A stretch of DNA of 64,000 nt from Fusibacter ferrireducens (GTDB taxonomy: Bacteria; Bacillota; Clostridia; Peptostreptococcales; Acidaminobacteraceae), in NCBI RefSeq assembly GCF_015352425.1, contig NZ_JADKNH010000001.1:281278-345277 (forward strand), written 5' to 3'. The notes under the pieces were generated by a model. That model worked only from the letters and a program-made list of their open reading frames with translations, was not told the DNA's origin and ran no database searches. The translations under genes and the position numbers were made by a program. Below, piece by piece: positions 46,367 to 53,128 of the stretch (its first letter is position 1; every line of letters begins with the position of its first letter).

Positions 46367-46450
46367 TGATAGCGAAGGTGTATGAAAAAAATAATGTTGG
46401 ATAAATAGTTCGGATTTTAATGCGACTGGGGTCCAATTTGGAGGTAAAAC

Positions 46451-47881
46451 ATGTACGAAAATTATCAAAATCCTTTAATTGAAAGATATTCAAGTGAGGA
46501 GATGCTTAAACAGTTTTCGCCGATGAAGAAGTTTTCAACATGGAGGAAATTGTGGATTGCACTTGCTGAATCCGAAAAAGAGCTAGGATTAAATATTACG
46601 GATCTTCAAATTGAAGAAATGAAAAAAAATATATACAATATTGATTTTAAACGCGCTGCTGAATTCGAAAAGGAAGTCAGACATGACGTTATGGCACATG
46701 TGCATGCATTTGGTGAGCAATGTCCCAATGCAATGCCGATTATCCATCTTGGGGCAACCAGTGCTTATGTGGGTGACAATACGGACCTAATTGTTATGAA
46801 AGAAGCGCTTGGTATTGTGAAAAGAAAGTTGGCTGTGCTCATAGATAAATTGGGTAAATTTGCTGAAGAAACAAAGGCGATACCAACACTTGGATTTACA
46901 CATTACCAGCCAGCTCAGCTGACAACTGTTGGAAAGCGGGCGACGCTTTGGCTAATGGATTTGGTCATGGATTATGAAGATGTTTGTATTCTTATGGATC
47001 AGATGAAAATGAGAGGTGTTAAGGGCACAACCGGAACACAAGCGTCTTATCTCAATTTATTTGATAATGATCACACAAAGGTAAGCCAATTGGACGAAAT
47101 GGTTGCGATAAAGATGGGTTTTAAAGAAACTTTGGCAGTTACTGGACAGACCTACACACGTAAAATTGATGCCAAAGTACTTGGTGTCCTTTCTGGTGTT
47201 GCTATGAGCCTCCACAAGATGACAAATGATTTGAGACTATTGCAATCTTTAAAAGAAATTGAAGAACCGTTTGAAAAGAAACAGATTGGGTCTTCTGCAA
47301 TGGCCTATAAGAGAAACCCAATGAGAAGTGAAAGAATTTCTTCACTTTGCAAATATGTTATATCGTTGGCTTCTAGTCCCCAACTGGTGGCGGCAACACA
47401 GTGGTTTGAGAGAACTCTTGATGACAGTGCCAATAAACGGTTGGCAATACCGGAGGGCTTTTTAGCCATAGATGCATGTCTTGATATTGCCAACAATGTT
47501 ACTACTGGTCTTGTGGTTTATGAAAAAGTTATAGAGAAGCATGTTATGGCAGAGCTGCCGTTTATGGCAACTGAAAACATTATCATGGAAGCTGTTAAAA
47601 AAGGTGGCGATAGACAAATCATGCATGAGTCCATTCGTGTTCATTCCATGGAAGCTGGACGGATGGTAAAAGAACTTGGTCTAGAAAACGATCTTTTAGA
47701 GCGCATCTCAAAAGATCCATCTTTCAATTTATCGGATGAAGACATCAAGAGTTTGTTGAATCCAACGGATTATATAGGGAGAAGCCCAGAACAAGTGGAT
47801 GCGTTTATTATAAAGCATGTCATGCCTATTCGAGAGGCACATGCAAGTGATTTAGGAACGAATATTGCTCTAAAAGTATAG
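46451..47881 (+). CDS. purB: Adenylosuccinate lyase
   Basis: Adenylosuccinate lyase (476 residues) acts in IMP synthesis (SAICAR to AICAR) and in AMP synthesis. It belongs to the fumarase/aspartase superfamily; the signature GSSAMAYKRNPMRSERI is near residue 280 and carries the catalytic Ser loop. HVHAFGEQCPNAMPIIHLGA and GFTHYQPAQLTTVGKR are also seen. At 476 residues it is longer than the 430-residue B. subtilis form and resembles the longer type found in many anaerobes. TTTGGAGGT precedes the ATG. Confidence 0.96.
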   Translation: MYENYQNPLIERYSSEEMLKQFSPMKKFSTWRKLWIALAESEKELGLNITDLQIEEMKKNIYNIDFKRAAEFEKEVRHDVMAHVHAFGEQCPNAMPIIHLGATSAYVGDNTDLIVMKEALGIVKRKLAVLIDKLGKFAEETKAIPTLGFTHYQPAQLTTVGKRATLWLMDLVMDYEDVCILMDQMKMRGVKGTTGTQASYLNLFDNDHTKVSQLDEMVAIKMGFKETLAVTGQTYTRKIDAKVLGVLSGVAMSLHKMTNDLRLLQSLKEIEEPFEKKQIGSSAMAYKRNPMRSERISSLCKYVISLASSPQLVAATQWFERTLDDSANKRLAIPEGFLAIDACLDIANNVTTGLVVYEKVIEKHVMAELPFMATENIIMEAVKKGGDRQIMHESIRVHSMEAGRMVKELGLENDLLERISKDPSFNLSDEDIKSLLNPTDYIGRSPEQVDAFIIKHVMPIREAHASDLGTNIALKV

Positions 47882-47904
47882 AGTAAGCTGTAAAAGGATA
47901 GAGC

Positions 47905-47950
47905 AAACGGTCTCTTCTTTGGTAAAAATGCCTGAAGAGGCCGTTTTTAT
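47905..47950 (+). terminator. Intrinsic terminator of purB
   Basis: AAACGGTCTCTTC pairs with GAAGAGGCCGTTT (one wobble) around a 16-base loop and ends in TTTTAT. Confidence 0.82.
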
Positions 47951-47972
47951 GATAAGTACAAGAAAAAAAGAC

Positions 47973-48000
47973 TTTACATGTTTGAGAGATGTGTTATAAT
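47973..48000 (+). promoter_or_regulatory. Promoter of the preQ1-riboswitch transcript
   Basis: TTTACA (47973-47978), a 16-base spacer and TATAAT (47995-48000), giving transcription from about 48007, just before the aptamer. Confidence 0.7.
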
Positions 48001-48013
48001 TAAATTCGTCTTT

Positions 48014-48053
48014 AAGAGTGTTTCCTTGGTACCCACTATAAAAAACAAGGGGT
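48014..48053 (+). ncRNA. PreQ1-I riboswitch
   Basis: The compact pseudoknot pattern is visible: P1 AGTG/CACT, a loop containing TTTCCTTGGTACC, the A-rich linker ATAAAAAA, and the 3' strand CAAGG, which pairs back to CCTTG in the loop. The ACCCACTATAAAAAACAAGG segment closely resembles known preQ1-I elements. The 3' strand abuts the GGGG of the ribosome-binding site, so translational control is likely. Confidence 0.85.
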
Positions 48054-48061
48054 TGATAAAT

Positions 48062-48769
48062 ATGTCAATAGAACGTTACGGTATTATTGATCAAAAAAAC
48101 CCCCGTGAAATTGTCCTGTTAAAATCCAGGAGATGTCAATGGGGGATTTGTACTTTTTGTGACTATATTCATGACAATTCAAACGATGAATTTGAAATAG
48201 TGACTCTTAATCAATCGGTATTAAAAAAAATTACAGGAAAGCTTCATGCACTGGAAGTGATCAATTCAGGAAGTTGCTTTGAATTACCAGAGGAAACTCT
48301 TAGAGACATTAAAGCGATTGTTGAAGAAAAAAAAATCGAACACTTGTATTTAGAAAGTCATTATATGTACAGGCATAAATTAGAGGAAATGCGTTCTTAT
48401 TTTAAGATTCCGGTGACCTTTAAATGCGGCATAGAAACATTTGATGATTATTTTAGAAACAAAGTGCTCAAAAAAGGGGTAATTTTTAAAGACCCCAAGG
48501 AAGTTTCAAGCTACTTTTCTTCAATCTGTTTAATGGTTGGCATAGAGGGACAAACTCGTGAAATGATTCAAAGTGATATTCAGATTCTTCTGAAGTATTT
48601 TAAACATGGCTGTATCAATATCTATCAGGATAATTCGACTCAAATCAAATCAGATCCAGAATTGATACAGTGGTTTAAAGAAACTTATTCGCATCTAGAA
48701 ACGAATGCAGCCCTTGAAATTCTTTGGCATAATACTGATTTTGGTGTAGGAGGCGCAACACATGAATAA
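48062..48769 (+). CDS. queL: Radical SAM protein, probable queuine lyase QueL
   Basis: A 235-residue radical SAM-like protein with cysteine cluster CQWGICTFC (C-x4-C-x2-C) near residue 23 and few other residues typical of large families. It sits directly behind a preQ1 riboswitch and overlaps a QueT transporter gene. In Clostridioides difficile a radical SAM enzyme in this setting (QueL) cleaves queuine to preQ1 for queuosine salvage; that work is established knowledge, and assignment of this gene to it is inference from context and cluster. The ATG at 48062 follows AAGGGGTTG; a longer reading from 47978 would translate the riboswitch and is rejected. Confidence 0.7.
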   Translation: MSIERYGIIDQKNPREIVLLKSRRCQWGICTFCDYIHDNSNDEFEIVTLNQSVLKKITGKLHALEVINSGSCFELPEETLRDIKAIVEEKKIEHLYLESHYMYRHKLEEMRSYFKIPVTFKCGIETFDDYFRNKVLKKGVIFKDPKEVSSYFSSICLMVGIEGQTREMIQSDIQILLKYFKHGCINIYQDNSTQIKSDPELIQWFKETYSHLETNAALEILWHNTDFGVGGATHE

Positions 48770-49271
48770 CAAAACAAATTTTTTAGCAAGGACAGCTGTG
48801 GTGGCATCACTGTACGTTGTTATTACACTTTCATTATTCTTTTTAAGTTATGAGGCAATACAATTTAGAGTATCTGAAATTATGGTTTTACTTGCCTTTA
48901 TTGATCCACTCTATATTCCAGGACTTGTACTGGGGTGTTTTATGGCAAATTTGATGGGACCTTTTGGCATCATTGATGCCTTGTTCGGTTCTTTCGCTTC
49001 ACTTTTAGCACTATTGATGGTTGTCAAGACCAGAAAATGGTTTGGAAATAATTTAAAAAGCCTTGTAATAGCAAGTCTGTGGCCGGCTATTTTTAGCTTT
49101 ATTATTGCGTTTGAAATTACGGTTGTCTTTGGTTCAGAAGATTCTTTCTGGTTTTGGACTGTAATGGTGGCTGTTGGTGAATTTGTGGTCATTACACTTG
49201 CAGGCGTGCCCATATTCAACTGGATTATAAAAAATGACGGAGTTGTCAGACTGCTTAAGTTTAATAAGTAA
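48762..49271 (+). CDS. queT: QueT-family queuosine-precursor transporter (ECF S component)
   Basis: A membrane protein of 169 residues with five to six helices. The family pattern is seen in FLARTAVVASLYVVITLSL, AIQFRVSEIMVLLAFIDP and GLVLGCFMANLMGPFGIIDA. QueT proteins are substrate-binding components that use the shared ECF energising module (not encoded here) to import preQ1 or queuine. It overlaps the radical SAM gene by 8 bases and is under the same preQ1 riboswitch. Confidence 0.92.
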   Translation: MNNKTNFLARTAVVASLYVVITLSLFFLSYEAIQFRVSEIMVLLAFIDPLYIPGLVLGCFMANLMGPFGIIDALFGSFASLLALLMVVKTRKWFGNNLKSLVIASLWPAIFSFIIAFEITVVFGSEDSFWFWTVMVAVGEFVVITLAGVPIFNWIIKNDGVVRLLKFNK

Positions 49272-49308
49272 AAACAATTTATAATAGTATGCAACCATTT
49301 AAATATAT

Positions 49309-49342
49309 AACCGTTTGAGCTGATCAACTCAAACGGTTTTTT
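49309..49342 (+). terminator. Intrinsic terminator of the queL-queT unit
   Basis: AACCGTTTGAG (49309-49319) pairs perfectly with CTCAAACGGTT (49328-49338), followed by TTTT. Confidence 0.92.
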
Positions 49343-49343
49343 A

Positions 49344-49740
49344 AACAACAAGATTTGAGCCGAAAGCTGTGCTGAGGGATGTTCACCCTCAAACAGCGTC
49401 AGCGAAAATCGTTTTGAGTCATCGGAGATGGCTCAAATGTTGTTGTATGCAAGATTTGAGCCGAAAGCGGCGTCAGCGAAAATCGTTTTGAGTCATCGGA
49501 GATGGCTCAAATGTTGTTGTGTGCAAGATTTGAGCCGAAAGCGGCGTCAGCGAAAATCGTTTTGAGTCATCGGAGATGACACAAATGTTGTTGTATGCAA
49601 GATTTGAGCCGAAAGCGGCGTCAGCGAAAATCATTTTGAGTCATCGGAGATGACACAAATGTTGTTGTGTGCAAGATTTGAGCCGAAAGCAGCGTCAGCG
49701 AAAATCGTTTTGAGTCATCGGAGATGGCTCGAATGTTGCT
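49344..49740. repeat. Tandem array of repeat family B: one long and four short copies
   Basis: The marker AAGATTTGAG occurs at 49350, 49451, 49525, 49599 and 49673. The first unit is 101 bases and the others exactly 74 bases; the difference is the segment TGTGCTGAGGGATGTTCACC plus CTCAAACA, which is missing in short units. Each unit begins TTTGAGCC and ends GGCTCAAA or a variant (GACACAAA), followed by TGTTGTTGTATGC. Units differ by a few substitutions. There are no unique spacers, so this is not a CRISPR array. Confidence 0.93.
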
Positions 49741-49919
49741 CTTTGAAAAGAAATTGATATCAGGCATGGACATTAAAATGAATATACATATATATTTAAA
49801 CGTAGAAATAATCTTGATAATTCATGAAAATATCAAGATTATTTTAATACTTTTTTGATAACTTTATGGCGTTCTTGGGTATAAATGTAAAGACCGATAT
49901 ATCTTATTAAAGTATTGAA
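49741..49919. other. Intergenic AT-rich stretch with convergent terminator
   Basis: No gene is visible. AATAATCTTGATA (49807-49819) pairs with TATCAAGATTATT (49831-49843). Read on the minus strand it lies 80 bases beyond the end of the ProX-like gene and has TTT after it, so it could terminate that gene. Confidence 0.6.
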
Positions 49920-50408
49920 TTAGAGTGTCCAATAAAAAACGGTGTTGTTCCTACTTTCAAGGAATTTAACAAAATCCGTCGTTTTCAGTTCTACTGTAGC
50001 TGTATTGATATTTGGATGGAAAGTCAGTAATTCTTCTGAAAGCAACGCCTTGTCTACGATGACAATGACTTCAGCGTTGGTGTCGTTGATAATGCCAAAT
50101 GGAGAAACTGAACCGGGTAATAATCCCAAGTATTTCATGAGTCTATTTTCAGAGGCAAATCCAATGCGTCCCAAATCATGATTTTTAGAAAGTAAATTTA
50201 AATCGACGCGTTTGTGATCTTCAAGTACCACTAAGAAATGCTTTTTACCTTTGTTGTCTTTTAAAAACAAATTCTTGCACCCTGTGCCCTCAAATTCAAG
50301 TGAGAGTTTATCTACATCGTCCACGGTATACACAGGAGGATGTTCATAAACTTTATAATGAATATGAAGTGCATCTAAGGTGTCATATACAGCCTGTTTG
50401 GATTGCAT
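49920..50408 (-). CDS. ProX/YbaK-family aminoacyl-tRNA deacylase
   Basis: A 162-residue editing-domain protein of the YbaK/ProX family, which hydrolyses mischarged tRNAs such as Ala-tRNAPro. The fold markers are YKVYEHPPVYTVDD, GCKNLFLKDNKGKKHFLVVL, RIGFASENRLMKYLGLLPGS and VSPFGIIND. It stands alone as a free-standing editing factor and is the first minus-strand gene in the window. On the minus strand AGAGGTATGTT precedes the ATG, giving a clear start. Which tRNA it edits cannot be told; the prolyl type is the common one. Confidence 0.9.
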   Translation of the reverse strand: MQSKQAVYDTLDALHIHYKVYEHPPVYTVDDVDKLSLEFEGTGCKNLFLKDNKGKKHFLVVLEDHKRVDLNLLSKNHDLGRIGFASENRLMKYLGLLPGSVSPFGIINDTNAEVIVIVDKALLSEELLTFHPNINTATVELKTTDFVKFLESRNNTVFYWTL

Positions 50409-50544
50409 AACATACCTCTCATATTTAATAATTTAAGTTTGTAAAACGCGTATTTTAAAGAAGACTTTTAGGCTAGACGCGTGAGCACAAAAATGGATAA
50501 GAGATGAAATGAAGGAGGCTTAAGTGGATGTGCTCGAAATATGG

Positions 50545-50550
50545 TATAAT
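50545..50550 (+). promoter_or_regulatory. Extended -10 promoter of the YvyF-like gene
   Basis: TGGTATAAT is an extended -10 box; no good -35 box is present. It gives a leader of about 95 bases before the gene at 50651. Confidence 0.5.
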
Positions 50551-50650
50551 AATATAGAATAGAGCCTAGCGTGTACCTATGATTATCATTTTATTTGAAA
50601 TTCAAAATAGCGTCAAGTTCTGATTGAATAAAGTATCAAGGGAGGATAAA

Positions 50651-51076
50651 ATGCTTAGAAAATGTGAACAATGTGGCCGATTTTTTGGTGATGAAGGTGA
50701 TAGTAAAATTTGTAATGCTTGTGCTTTATCCACTCGACATTTTAAAAGCACAGGTGATCCGGAACGTGATAAATTTCAAGCAACTCGAGAAGTGGTTTAT
50801 GATAACCCAGATATTTCTCCACAAGGCATTATAGATATTCTAGAAGAGATGGGCATTGAAATCACTGCTAGACAAATTTTAAAATATGTTGATGAAGGCA
50901 GATTGACTTTGAATACTGAAAAGATAGGAAATCACTGTCATATGTGCGGTAAGAAAATTAGCTTTGGCAAGTACTGCGATCGCTGTAGATTGAAAAAAGA
51001 ATTAGAATCGGTAGATACTTCTGAAGTGAGAGATAATAATGATTCTAGTAGAATTAAAATGCATATAAAAAAATAG
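50651..51076 (+). CDS. YvyF/TIGR03826-like flagellar operon protein
   Basis: A 141-residue protein with two zinc-ribbon motifs: CEQCGRFFGDEGDSKICNAC at the N-terminus and CHMCGKKISFGKYCDRC near residue 98. A middle segment (GIIDILEEMGIEITARQILK) is helix-turn-helix-like and is followed by a hinge. This architecture matches the flagellar-operon protein YvyF, normally beside flgM-flgN-flgK. Here it is alone between terminators, far from those genes. GGGAGGAT precedes the ATG at 50651; an earlier in-frame start at 50624 would include that site. DNA or RNA binding is inferred only. Confidence 0.8.
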   Translation: MLRKCEQCGRFFGDEGDSKICNACALSTRHFKSTGDPERDKFQATREVVYDNPDISPQGIIDILEEMGIEITARQILKYVDEGRLTLNTEKIGNHCHMCGKKISFGKYCDRCRLKKELESVDTSEVRDNNDSSRIKMHIKK

Positions 51077-51095
51077 AATGATATATTTTTTATTG

Positions 51096-51122
51096 AAATC
51101 CAGGCCATGTCTGGATTTTTAT
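51096..51122 (+). terminator. Intrinsic terminator of the YvyF-like gene
   Basis: AAATCCAG (51096-51103) pairs with CTGGATTT (51111-51118) and is followed by TTATTT. Confidence 0.85.
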
Positions 51123-51129
51123 TTGAAAT

Positions 51130-51202
51130 AACAAGATTTGATCCGAAAGCGGCGTCAGCAAAAATCGTTTTGAGTCATCGAGAGAAGTCTCAAATGTTGT
51201 TG
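51130..51202. repeat. Intergenic repeat family B, single short copy
   Basis: It runs from AACAAGATTTGATCCGAAAG to CTCAAATGTTGTT; the short form lacks the CCCTCA hairpin. It lies just after the terminator of the YvyF-like gene. Confidence 0.88.
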
Positions 51203-51219
51203 TATATATCATTAGTTTT

Positions 51220-51302
51220 CGTCCAGCTTAGAGGCAGGAATGTTTAACCTGCTCTAAGTGGTAAGACGAGGACGGGTCTGACAAAAGAATATTTTGGCGG
51301 AC
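51220..51302 (+). ncRNA. Unassigned structured element, two adjacent hairpins
   Basis: CTTAGAGGCAGG (51227-51238) pairs with CCTGCTCTAAG (51248-51258) with one bulged G; CGTCC (51220-51224) can close it with GGACG (51270-51274). A second stem GTCTGACAAAA/TTTTGGCGGAC (51276-51302) follows. It is GC-richer than its surroundings and lies upstream of the promoter of the next gene, so it is not a simple leader. I do not recognise a known family. Confidence 0.4.
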
Positions 51303-51327
51303 AATGATTATAAGAAAGTAAATAAAT

Positions 51328-51355
51328 TTGCCTTTTAATGTGACTATGTTATAAT
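51328..51355 (+). promoter_or_regulatory. Promoter of the membrane-anchored hypothetical gene
   Basis: TTGCCT (51328-51333), a 16-base spacer and TATAAT (51350-51355), 37 bases before the start codon. Confidence 0.68.
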
Positions 51356-51391
51356 TATTATGATAAGACCTAATTATGAAAGGAGATTGAC

Positions 51392-51913
51392 ATGAAAAAA
51401 AAGCAATACATAAAGTTTATGATTCTCATTTTTACTCTTTTAATTCTTATAGGTGCAATTGGGTATTTTCGGATTATCGATAAAAGTTTGATCCGATCTA
51501 TGTTAAAAGAGTACAAGCAGGAACTGTGTACGGTAAATATTAGTGACGATAAAAGCTTCTCTAACTTAAACGAAGAGGGCCAGATTGAATTCACAGCATA
51601 CTTGGAGAGCTTCAAAAAATACTTTACTGAAGAAGGTTTTAAAGGCTTTTTTGGCGATAGAAGAGGTTCTGTCTATAGAGACTACGTTGAAGCAAATCCA
51701 GACGTCAGTTTAAAATTTAAAGGGATCAAATACGATAAATTTGAATATGATTCAGAAAATAATCGGTACATTGTCAATTATAAATTGCAAATACAGGCAA
51801 GTGATGATCAAATTTATACAGAAACGATTCAATCGGTAATTATTAAGGAGAATGGTCAGTGGAAAATTGATCATGAGAAAATTTATAATTATGGGAGTAT
51901 GTTTAATAATTGA
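51392..51913 (+). CDS. Membrane-anchored NTF2-like hypothetical protein
   Basis: A 173-residue protein with a single N-terminal hydrophobic helix (residues 8-27, FMILIFTLLILIGAIGYF) after a basic start, so it is anchored with the rest outside the cell. The exposed part is a mix of helix and strand. It ends in KLQIQASDDQIYTETIQSVI and GQWKIDHEKI, a pattern often seen at the end of NTF2-like or DUF4878-like folds. No catalytic motif is seen and the family is not recognised with confidence. AAAGGAGAT precedes the ATG. It is monocistronic. Confidence 0.7.
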   Translation: MKKKQYIKFMILIFTLLILIGAIGYFRIIDKSLIRSMLKEYKQELCTVNISDDKSFSNLNEEGQIEFTAYLESFKKYFTEEGFKGFFGDRRGSVYRDYVEANPDVSLKFKGIKYDKFEYDSENNRYIVNYKLQIQASDDQIYTETIQSVIIKENGQWKIDHEKIYNYGSMFNN

Positions 51914-51937
51914 TTGTCTTTTAAAAGACAATCAATT
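51908..51937. terminator. 30-base perfect palindrome overlapping a stop codon
   Basis: Arms AATTGATTGTCTTTT and AAAAGACAATCAATT have no loop; the TGA stop at 51911-51913 lies in the left arm. It could act as a terminator hairpin in either direction. Confidence 0.6.
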
Positions 51938-51960
51938 CCACAAAGTCTGATATAAATCAA

Positions 51961-52020
51961 AAGAACCCTGAAGAGTGGCTTGGTAGTAAATGCCCCATCT
52001 TTTGGGTTCTCTTTTATTTT
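51961..52020. terminator. Bidirectional terminator between convergent genes
   Basis: AAAGAACCC and GGGTTCTCTTTT pair at the ends of a roughly 50-base element with an inner AAGAGTGG/CCCCATCTT pairing. A T run follows on both strands, fitting convergent genes on each side. Confidence 0.65.
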
Positions 52021-52024
52021 AGTT

Positions 52025-52588
52025 TTATGTTTTAGATTTGATGTATTTATCGATGGCCCTTGAAATATCACCATCTACGAGTTTGCTCAATTTGTCTATA
52101 ATGGATTTTGGTTCCTCTTTTGTGCCAGACTTGAGCCATTCAAGCATCAAATTGACAAATCCATAGGTATAGAAGCGTGCAATAAAGTGTTTTTCTTCTT
52201 CTTTGATGGGAAGTTCTCCAGCAAGCTCGTTGACTACACCTAAAAGCAAGTCGAATACCTGTTGATTCAAAAACATTTCCAGATGATCTCGACCAAGTGA
52301 GTTAACTGTACTCAGACAAAAAGCACGGTTGTTTTCAACGTATTGAAAGATCTTTAAAAAACCTAGTTGCCAAGTGTCATAAGTTTTGTAATCAACGATG
52401 GATTCAAGCGCTTCAGATCTAAAAATATAGCCTAGCAAATCATAAATATCTTGAAAATGGTAGTAAAAAGTTTGTCGATTTATGCCGCAAGTAGTCACTA
52501 AATTTTTAACGGTTATATGATCCATTGAGGTCTTTGACATCATTTTTTTTAGACAGCAGGCAAGTTGTTCTTTGGTATGATTTGACAT
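52025..52588 (-). CDS. TetR/AcrR family regulator (DhaS-like C-terminal domain)
   Basis: A 187-residue regulator on the minus strand. The N-terminal domain has VKNLVTTCGINRQTFYYHFQ followed by DIYDLLGYIF, and the C-terminal part (LLLGVVNELAGELP, FIARFYTYGFVNLMLEWLKS) resembles the TetR_C_8 domain of DhaS-type regulators. Such proteins often activate or repress a divergent gene. The divergent side here (52642 onward) has a strong promoter but no intact gene, so its target may have been lost. AAGGAGTTTAAGC precedes the ATG on the minus strand. Confidence 0.86.
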   Translation of the reverse strand: MSNHTKEQLACCLKKMMSKTSMDHITVKNLVTTCGINRQTFYYHFQDIYDLLGYIFRSEALESIVDYKTYDTWQLGFLKIFQYVENNRAFCLSTVNSLGRDHLEMFLNQQVFDLLLGVVNELAGELPIKEEEKHFIARFYTYGFVNLMLEWLKSGTKEEPKSIIDKLSKLVDGDISRAIDKYIKSKT

Positions 52589-53055
52589 GCTTAAACTCCT
52601 TGTTATTTTACGGATTTTGATGGTGATTATATTTTATCATTTTGACACAAATATTGACAGAATTTATATTAAAATCATAATCTCATCTTTTTATCAGTAA
52701 TTGAATGATTTAGAGAACATAGTCTGTATTTGCTTTTGTTTTAATAATACTGAAAAGAAAGTCATTTGCCGTTGCGCCTTTTGGAGGTTTCGCAAACAAT
52801 AAACTTTTTTTTAAATATCTTCAACATGAGCAAGGCATCTAAACAGTTTGACATGAGGCAAATTATTATAGCTCACATATCCATCTGCTTGAAGATGCTT
52901 GTGAACTAGCAAGAAGGGCAATAGATACAAAAGATATCTATTGAAGAGGTAGCCTATTAGTGCTAAAATTTAGAAAAATACTTTAAATATTAGTAAATCA
53001 AACGAGAGTCAATCAAGAGCCAAAAAATAAAATTAGCTGGACGTCTAGGGGAAAG
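52589..53055. other. Intergenic region with orphan promoter and decayed coding remnant
   Basis: A plus-strand promoter TTGACA (52642-52647), 17 bases, TATATT (52665-52670) points away from the TetR gene. No intact gene follows. Frame 52852-52944 encodes a short open piece (EDACELARRAIDTKDIY before TGA) with no start or ribosome-binding site. This could be the tail of a lost gene. I cannot assign a family. Confidence 0.4.
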
Positions 53056-53079
53056 AAGGGATCGTAATGATCCTTTTTT
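53056..53079 (+). terminator. Intrinsic terminator before the beta-helix gene
   Basis: AAGGGATC pairs with GATCCTT (one wobble) around GTAAT and is followed by TTTTT. It separates the decayed region from the next gene. Confidence 0.7.
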
Positions 53080-53128
53080 CTGGTGAATTGAATTCAGCCA
53101 GAAGTGTAAATTAATATAGGGGGTATTT

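Noticed and set aside
46367..46450. Purine riboswitch before purB
   Set aside because: The leader lacks the conserved loop and junction sequences of that aptamer.
49344..49740. Regular repeats that might look like a CRISPR array
   Set aside because: Units are directly adjacent with no unique spacers, are 74 bases long, and no cas gene is near.
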